From assembly GCF_014302995.1 (NCBI RefSeq), contig NZ_CP060295.1, positions 3,029,501 through 3,093,500 on the forward strand: DNA of 64,000 bases, in the 5' to 3' direction. The translations under genes and the position numbers were made by a program. Each line of letters starts with the position of its first letter. Positions within the stretch are counted from its first letter, which is position 1. Source of the stretch: Variovorax sp. PAMC26660 (GTDB lineage Bacteria > Pseudomonadota > Gammaproteobacteria > Burkholderiales > Burkholderiaceae_C). Of the stretch, positions 59,324 to 64,000 are shown one piece after another. Below the pieces are notes generated by a model, which was not told the DNA's origin, did no database searches, and was given only the letters and a program-made list of their open reading frames with translations.

Positions 59324-60352
59324 CTAACCATCAAGCTCGCGCTTGATCGACGCATTGCCGATCTTCTTTCGGCACAGCAGCCGGCGCGCGCCCGGCCCCA
59401 CGGCCATGCCCAGGTCGAGCAGCAGCGCATCGCGCAAGCGGGCCGCCCCGTGGCGCAGCGACTTGTCGAGCGCATCGACCCTGGCGAACAGTTCGTCGAA
59501 GGGATCGCTGCCGTCGTTGCTGTCGATGCCATCGGGTCGCGGCCCCTTGGCATAGGCCTTCACCAGCAGTTCTTCTTCCAAGCCCGGTGTCGATGCGAAG
59601 AGCGTCGCGTGCGCCGCGATCCATGCGCGCATCGCTGCCACATTCACCGTGGCCGCATAGGTGCGCATGGCCGTTTCGCGATAGCTGTCGCCGAAGCCCT
59701 TGGTCTCTTCGCACAGGCGCAGTGCCGCATCGAGGCCTTGCCGCGCGGCCACCTGCTCGACCAGCAACTCGCGCGCATCGAGCAGCGTGTGGCGTTCCTT
59801 GCGCTGTTCGGATTTCTTGTGCTTGCGCAGAAAGTTATCGACATCGCCACGACGCGCGTATTCCATCAGCAGCACGCGGTCGGCCCGATGGGCCATGTCG
59901 GGGCGCAGGCGCGGCGTGATCTCCTGCTCGACGCGCGCCATCTCGCCTTCGATCGCGAGATCGGCTGCAATGTGCAGCAGCAGATGGTCGCGCAGGATGT
60001 CGTCGTCCACCTGCAGCGTCCAGGCCAGCATCTCGCTGGCGTCGAGGCCGGCCGTGTCGAACAGGACTTCGATGCGATCCTTCCAGCTCAGGCTGTCGCC
60101 GCTGCGGTTGCCTCGCAGCTGGTACATCATGCCGGCCCACGGCGTGCGATAGCCGCGATGGCCCAGGTAGCCGCAACCCAGCCCCTTGCCCGCGTAGGGC
60201 TCGGCAGCGAGCGCGTCGATCAGCGGCTGGATTTCAACGGCCAGCGCATCGAGCTGTGCTTTCTGCTCGGCGCTCGGGGAATAGCCGAAGGTGTTGTCGA
60301 GGGCGATCGCGTGAAGGCAGCGGGTGAGCGCGTTGTGAATGCGAGGGTTCAT
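59324..60352 (-). CDS. Unknown helical protein
   Basis: A protein of 342 residues. It is mostly predicted helical, acidic, without signal or membrane segments. Recognisable stretches are LGCGYLGHRGYRTPWAGMMY and KHKKSEQRKERHTLLDAREL. I do not recognise the family. The ATG at 60352 starts MNPRIHNALTRCLHAIAL; upstream ATGs add unlike residues. It converges on the unknown pair (12-base gap) and diverges from the DUF1016 nuclease gene. Confidence 0.65.
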   Translation of the reverse strand: MNPRIHNALTRCLHAIALDNTFGYSPSAEQKAQLDALAVEIQPLIDALAAEPYAGKGLGCGYLGHRGYRTPWAGMMYQLRGNRSGDSLSWKDRIEVLFDTAGLDASEMLAWTLQVDDDILRDHLLLHIAADLAIEGEMARVEQEITPRLRPDMAHRADRVLLMEYARRGDVDNFLRKHKKSEQRKERHTLLDARELLVEQVAARQGLDAALRLCEETKGFGDSYRETAMRTYAATVNVAAMRAWIAAHATLFASTPGLEEELLVKAYAKGPRPDGIDSNDGSDPFDELFARVDALDKSLRHGAARLRDALLLDLGMAVGPGARRLLCRKKIGNASIKRELDG

Positions 60353-60407
60353 CGCCACGATGATAGAAGCGCGTCGTTGCCCGCACAGGACGAGCATCAC
60401 GAGCGCG

Positions 60408-61709
60408 ATGGCACCGGAACTGGCTCGCCCTGGCCGTCTGTCGGTCGTCTATCACACCTGCATAATTCCTGAAGAACTCCCTCAGAGCGCTGCATTGCCA
60501 ACTTCCGACAACTCCCATGTTCGCGCGACGACGCCAACTCGCGCAAAGGCCGCACCTTCCACGCGCCCTCTTTTCGGGCGGGTGCGCGAGATTCTGGAGG
60601 CCGCGCGTGAGGGTGTAGCTCGGACAGTCAACACGACGCAGGTTGCCGCCAATTGGTTGATCGGGCGCGAGATCGTCGAGGAAGAACAGCGCGGGCAGCG
60701 GCGCGCCGGCTATGGCGCAAAGCTACTTGCCGAGCTGTCCGCTCGCTTGAACACGGAATTCGGTCGCGGCTACTCGGTGGACAACCTTGAGGCGTTCCGG
60801 CAGTTCTATCTTGACTACCCGCAATTGATTTCCGAGACGATGCCTCGGAAATTTCCCGCGGCTCAAGTGTTGCCCCTGCAGCCGATTTCCGCGACACCGT
60901 CTCGGAAATCGACAACCGAGCCGGACTGGCTGCCCGGTGCGCTGCATCCTTCTCTTTCCTGGAGTCACTACCGACAGCTCTTGCGCGTGACACGGCTGGA
61001 AGCACGCGCTTTCTATGAGATTGAGGCGATCCGAAATGCATGGTCGGTGCGCGAGTTGCAGCGCCAGACGGCGAGCCTGTTGTATGACCGCCTGGCGAAG
61101 AGCAAGGACAAGAAGGGCTTGATGCGGCTGGCAACGCACGGGCAGGAGGTGACACAGCCTCTCGATGCATTGAAAGACCCGGTGGTGATCGAATTCCTCG
61201 GGCTGCCCGAATCCCCGAGGCTCGTGGAGTCGGCGTTGGAGCAGGCGTTGATCGACAACCTGCAGACCTTTCTTCTCGAGCTGGGCAAAGGCTTCGCATT
61301 CGTGTCACGGCAGGAGCGCATCACGATCGATGGCGACCATTTCTATATCGACCTGGTTTTCTATCACGCGGTGCTGAAATGCTATGTACTGATCGACCTC
61401 AAGGTTGGCAAGCTGACTCACGCTGACCTCGGGCAAATCCAGTTCTACGTGAACTACTACGATCGCGAGCGTCGCACCGAAGGCGACAACCCGACATTGG
61501 GCGTCATTCTGTGCCCCGACAAGAACGATGCAGTGGTGAAGTACACCTTGGGCGAGCAACAGGAACGCAACATCTTCGCCAGCCGCTATCAGTTGCATTT
61601 GCCGACCGAGCAGGAACTCGAGCGGGAATTGCGCCGCGAAATTCGCCAACTGTCGACGGCAGCGCCAGCCCGCGCACCCGCAAAAAAGAAGGCGAAACGA
61701 GGCGCATAA
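60408..61709 (+). CDS. DUF1016 (YhcG) family PDDEXK nuclease domain protein
   Basis: From the ATG at 60408 it has 433 residues. An N-terminal helical domain (VAANWLIGREIVEEEQRG) and WSHYRQLLRV with ARAFYEIEAIRNAW are typical. The C-terminal nuclease core has DHFYIDLVFYHAVLKCYVLI followed by DLKVGKL; the usual family Glu before LKVGK is Asp here. A linker of about 35 residues contains two similar pieces, ISETMPRKF and ISATPSRKS, encoded by palindromic DNA. Start uncertain: a CATAAT box at 60461 would favour an in-frame TTG at 60495. Members occur in variable loci and near restriction systems. Confidence 0.8.
   Translation: MAPELARPGRLSVVYHTCIIPEELPQSAALPTSDNSHVRATTPTRAKAAPSTRPLFGRVREILEAAREGVARTVNTTQVAANWLIGREIVEEEQRGQRRAGYGAKLLAELSARLNTEFGRGYSVDNLEAFRQFYLDYPQLISETMPRKFPAAQVLPLQPISATPSRKSTTEPDWLPGALHPSLSWSHYRQLLRVTRLEARAFYEIEAIRNAWSVRELQRQTASLLYDRLAKSKDKKGLMRLATHGQEVTQPLDALKDPVVIEFLGLPESPRLVESALEQALIDNLQTFLLELGKGFAFVSRQERITIDGDHFYIDLVFYHAVLKCYVLIDLKVGKLTHADLGQIQFYVNYYDRERRTEGDNPTLGVILCPDKNDAVVKYTLGEQQERNIFASRYQLHLPTEQELERELRREIRQLSTAAPARAPAKKKAKRGA
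60828..60852. repeat. Palindrome 1 inside the DUF1016 gene
   Basis: ATTTCCGAG (60828-60836) and CTCGGAAAT (60844-60852) are a perfect 9-base inverted repeat with a 7-base loop. A related palindrome lies 32 bases downstream. Confidence 0.7.
60884..60910. repeat. Palindrome 2 inside the DUF1016 gene
   Basis: GATTTCCG (60884-60891) and CGGAAATC (60903-60910) pair perfectly, with GAC/GTC pairing inside after one mismatch. It shares the TTTCCG/CGGAAA arms with palindrome 1 and encodes the second ISATPSRKS-like peptide. Confidence 0.7.
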
Positions 61710-61748
61710 AAAGAAGACGGCACCGGAAGGTGCTGCGTGGTGCTTCGG

Positions 61749-63026
61749 TCAAAGAACGGCTGATGCAGTATCAGAGCGTTCATGCGCGCGCGGCAGCACA
61801 AGGAACGCGAGCGTCCCCGCCGCCAGCATCCCCGCCACCGTGAGGAACACCGCGCGAAACGGCTCGACGCCATGCGCCACCGCCCACGACGCGGCCACGC
61901 CCGTCGTCCATTGCATCAACGACACGCCCAGGAACATCGCCATGTTCATCAGCGCCATCGCGCGCCCCGTCATGGCGGCTGGGTAGCCATTCTTGGTGTA
62001 CGCGTACTGCAGCACGCTGTAGCCGGAGAGAAGGCCGTAGATGATCGGCAGGCCGATATCGACCACACGCGAATGCGTCAGCGCCATCGCCGCGAACATC
62101 AGCGCGCCGGCGCAGGCGCAGCCCATCATCCAGCGGGGGCGCCGCGTGGCGCCCGGGTCCATGCGGCCGAACAGCATCGGGCTGATCATGCCGGTGACGG
62201 TCATCACCAGCGCCACGTTGCCGCTGGCGACGAGCGACAGGCCGTGGCGGTCGTGCAGCACCGGCCCGAGCCACAGGCCGCGCAGCGTGATGAAGGCCGC
62301 ATACGAGACGCAGGCAAAGCACAGCAGGCCCAGCGTGTGCGGCATCGCAAACAGCGGAAGCAGTTCGCGCACGGCCTTGCGCAGCGACTGGCGTTCGGTC
62401 GGCGCCGACTGCGGCGCTGCGTCCACCGCGCGCGCCGGTTCGCGCACGCGCCAGAAGATGACGATCCACGAGAGCACCGCGAACGCGGCCAGCACCGCAT
62501 AGCCGGCGCGCCAGGAGGCGGCCTCGATCAGCAGCGCCAGCGGCGTGCCGGTGAACACGATGCCCAGGCCGGCCATGCTCATCACCAGCCCCGACATCGC
62601 GGTGAAGCGCGAGGCGTCGAAGTGCCGCGCGATGAACACCGTGCAGGCCAGGAACGCCGGCGCGCAGCCGACGCCGATCAGCGCCTGCCCGAGCAGCAGC
62701 ATGTGAAAGCTCGATGCCACCGCGCACAGCGCAGCGCCCGCGATGGCCAGTGGAAAGGCGGTGAGCACCGTGCGCCGCACGCCGAACATGTCGATCGACA
62801 CGCCCATCGCGAGCTGCATGATCCCGAACATGAAGTGAAAGGTGCCCGCCCATGTGCCGAGCTGCTGGGGCGACAGGCCGAAGTGGCTGCTGAGCGGCGT
62901 GGCCATCATGGCGCCGACGGTGCGGAAGGCCTGGCTCAGCGCGAAGGCGCTGGCAAGGGCCACGAGCATGGCGGCCGCGGAGGTCGACCAGCGCGGCGGG
63001 GGCGGCGATGCCGCGTTCGTGTTCAT
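61749..63026 (-). CDS. MFS transporter
   Basis: Major facilitator protein of 425 residues with about twelve membrane segments. The first segments include SQAFRTVGAMMATPLSSHFG and MQLAMGVSIDMFGVRRTVLT, the latter a motif-A-like loop. Its substrate is not evident. It is convergent with the DUF1016 gene and follows glcB on the same strand after a 138-base gap with two hairpins. The ATG at 63026 begins MNTNAASPP; upstream in-frame starts read across the hairpin region. Confidence 0.85.
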   Translation of the reverse strand: MNTNAASPPPPRWSTSAAAMLVALASAFALSQAFRTVGAMMATPLSSHFGLSPQQLGTWAGTFHFMFGIMQLAMGVSIDMFGVRRTVLTAFPLAIAGAALCAVASSFHMLLLGQALIGVGCAPAFLACTVFIARHFDASRFTAMSGLVMSMAGLGIVFTGTPLALLIEAASWRAGYAVLAAFAVLSWIVIFWRVREPARAVDAAPQSAPTERQSLRKAVRELLPLFAMPHTLGLLCFACVSYAAFITLRGLWLGPVLHDRHGLSLVASGNVALVMTVTGMISPMLFGRMDPGATRRPRWMMGCACAGALMFAAMALTHSRVVDIGLPIIYGLLSGYSVLQYAYTKNGYPAAMTGRAMALMNMAMFLGVSLMQWTTGVAASWAVAHGVEPFRAVFLTVAGMLAAGTLAFLVLPRAHERSDTASAVL

Positions 63027-63094
63027 CGAAAGGGGAGGAGCTGAAAGAAGAAGGGGGGCGGCACGAATGCTAATGGCATGCCGCGCTTCATGCA

Positions 63095-63146
63095 GAACGG
63101 CGCCCTCGGGCGCCGTTCGTTCGGTCAACCCCGGCAGGGTGCCGGG
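63095..63146. terminator. Two consecutive hairpins downstream of glcB
   Basis: GAACGGCGCC (63095-63104) pairs with GGCGCCGTTC (63109-63118) around CTCG, and CCCGGCA (63130-63136) with TGCCGGG (63140-63146). They lie between the glcB stop and the MFS start on the minus strand. T-runs are poor, so termination strength is unclear. Nothing else was seen in this gap. Confidence 0.5.
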
Positions 63147-63164
63147 CCGATGCGCGTCAGGGGA

Positions 63165-64000
63165 TCAAGCCTCGCCCTTGACCTTCAGGCGCCATGCATG
63201 CAGCAGCGGCTCGGTGTAGCCGCTCGGCTGCTCGATGCCCTTGAACACCAGGTCCTGCGCCGCCTTGTAGGCCGCCGAGGTCGTGAAGTGGCCGGCCATC
63301 GGCTGGTACAGCGCGTCGCCCGCGTTCTGCCCGTCGACCACCTTCGCCATGCGCTGGAAGGTCTCGTCGACCTGCGCCTTGGTCACCACGCCGTGCAGCA
63401 GCCAGTTGGCAATGTGCTGGCTGGAGATGCGCAGCGTCGCGCGGTCTTCCATCAGGCCGACGTTGTGGATGTCGGGCACCTTCGAGCAGCCCACGCCCTG
63501 GTCGATCCAGCGCACCACGTAGCCCAGGATGCCCTGCACGTTGTTGTCGATTTCCTGCTGGCGCTCTTCGGCGGTCCACTTGGCTTCGGGTGCGATCGGC
63601 ACCTGCAGCAGCGCGTTGAGGATGTTGTCGCGCTCTGCGTCGGCGTCGATCTTTTCCAGCTCCTGCTGCACCGCGGTCACGCTGACCTGGTGGTAGTGCA
63701 GCGCATGCAGCGTGGCGGCGGTGGGCGAGGGCACCCAGGCGGTGTTGGCGCCGGCCTTGGGGTGCGCGATCTTCTGCTCGAGCATGGCGGCCATCAGGTC
63801 GGGCATGGCCCACATGCCCTTGCCGATCTGCGCCTTGCCGCGCAGGCCGCACGACAGGCCGACCAGCACGTTGTTCTTTTCATAAGCACCGATCCACGCG
63901 CTGGACTTCATGTCGCCCTTGCGGATCATCGGGCCGCCCTGCATGGCGGTGTGCATCTCGTCGCCGGTGCGGTCGAGGAAACCGGTGTTGATGAAGGCCA
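63165..64000 (-). CDS. glcB: Malate synthase G (partial, 5' end beyond window)
   Basis: C-terminal 278 or so residues of malate synthase G; the frame runs off the right edge, where [20 protein letters not shown] is read. The family segments [38 protein letters not shown] and [20 protein letters not shown] are visible. It condenses glyoxylate with acetyl-CoA. The true start is outside the window. Confidence 0.95.
   Translation of the reverse strand, partial: AFINTGFLDRTGDEMHTAMQGGPMIRKGDMKSSAWIGAYEKNNVLVGLSCGLRGKAQIGKGMWAMPDLMAAMLEQKIAHPKAGANTAWVPSPTAATLHALHYHQVSVTAVQQELEKIDADAERDNILNALLQVPIAPEAKWTAEERQQEIDNNVQGILGYVVRWIDQGVGCSKVPDIHNVGLMEDRATLRISSQHIANWLLHGVVTKAQVDETFQRMAKVVDGQNAGDALYQPMAGHFTTSAAYKAAQDLVFKGIEQPSGYTEPLLHAWRLKVKGEA

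Overview
The window is high-GC chromosomal DNA from a betaproteobacterium of the Burkholderiales, most likely the family Comamonadaceae and best matching Variovorax. This rests on gene content and neighbourhoods: hpf-ptsN-hprK, dapB-exbB-exbD, leuS-lptE-holA, the gshA type used by this group, DUF2917 beside a LysR gene, an orphan Bug binding protein and malate synthase G. The species call is inference; no rRNA or tRNA gene is present to confirm it. About 55 genes fill the window densely, and only three gene-free gaps exceed 300 bases (9855-10170, 18102-18484, 57905-58312).

Left part (1-15.5 kb): a dipeptide ABC transporter (dppB, C, D, F and then the binding protein) is followed by an MTA/SAH nucleosidase. 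corA lies convergent to it, and a UvrD/Rep helicase is divergent from corA. Next come hpf-ptsN-hprK (ribosome hibernation and the nitrogen PTS), fur and bamE divergently, dapB, and an exbB-exbD pair without tonB.

15.6-27.6 kb: a complete glycogen operon on the minus strand, transcribed GH13 alpha-glucosidase, glgB, glgX, glgC, glgA, glgP. Two of its gaps carry elaborate palindromic repeats. 27.7-32.3 kb: a flavin monooxygenase-like gene and two AhpD-fold genes converge on an opine dehydrogenase-like gene and its Bug-type binding protein. 32.5-38.1 kb: leuS-lptE-holA and proA. 38.2-43.8 kb: gshA, kup, a BenE-family transporter and gshB, so glutathione synthesis brackets potassium uptake.

43.8-57.9 kb: a Fur-box-preceded TonB-dependent siderophore receptor, a class II amidotransferase, a branched-chain amino acid-type binding protein, a DHA2 drug exporter, a zinc-ribbon metallopeptidase, a CWC protein overlapping a PPi-type phosphofructokinase, a DUF4261 protein, a thiolase/PaaG-like hydratase pair, a DUF2917/LysR pair and a fasciclin lipoprotein. 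58-61.7 kb is the least conventional stretch: a candidate small RNA or attenuator, two unknown genes in tandem, an unknown helical protein and a DUF1016 (YhcG) PDDEXK nuclease gene with palindromes inside it. The window ends with an MFS transporter and the 3' part of malate synthase G.

No CRISPR array, insertion sequence, prophage, tRNA or rRNA was seen. The strongest non-genic signals are several families of hairpin-forming intergenic repeats, including two copies at 18.2-18.4 kb that share a 36-base core while their flanking stems differ and remain paired.
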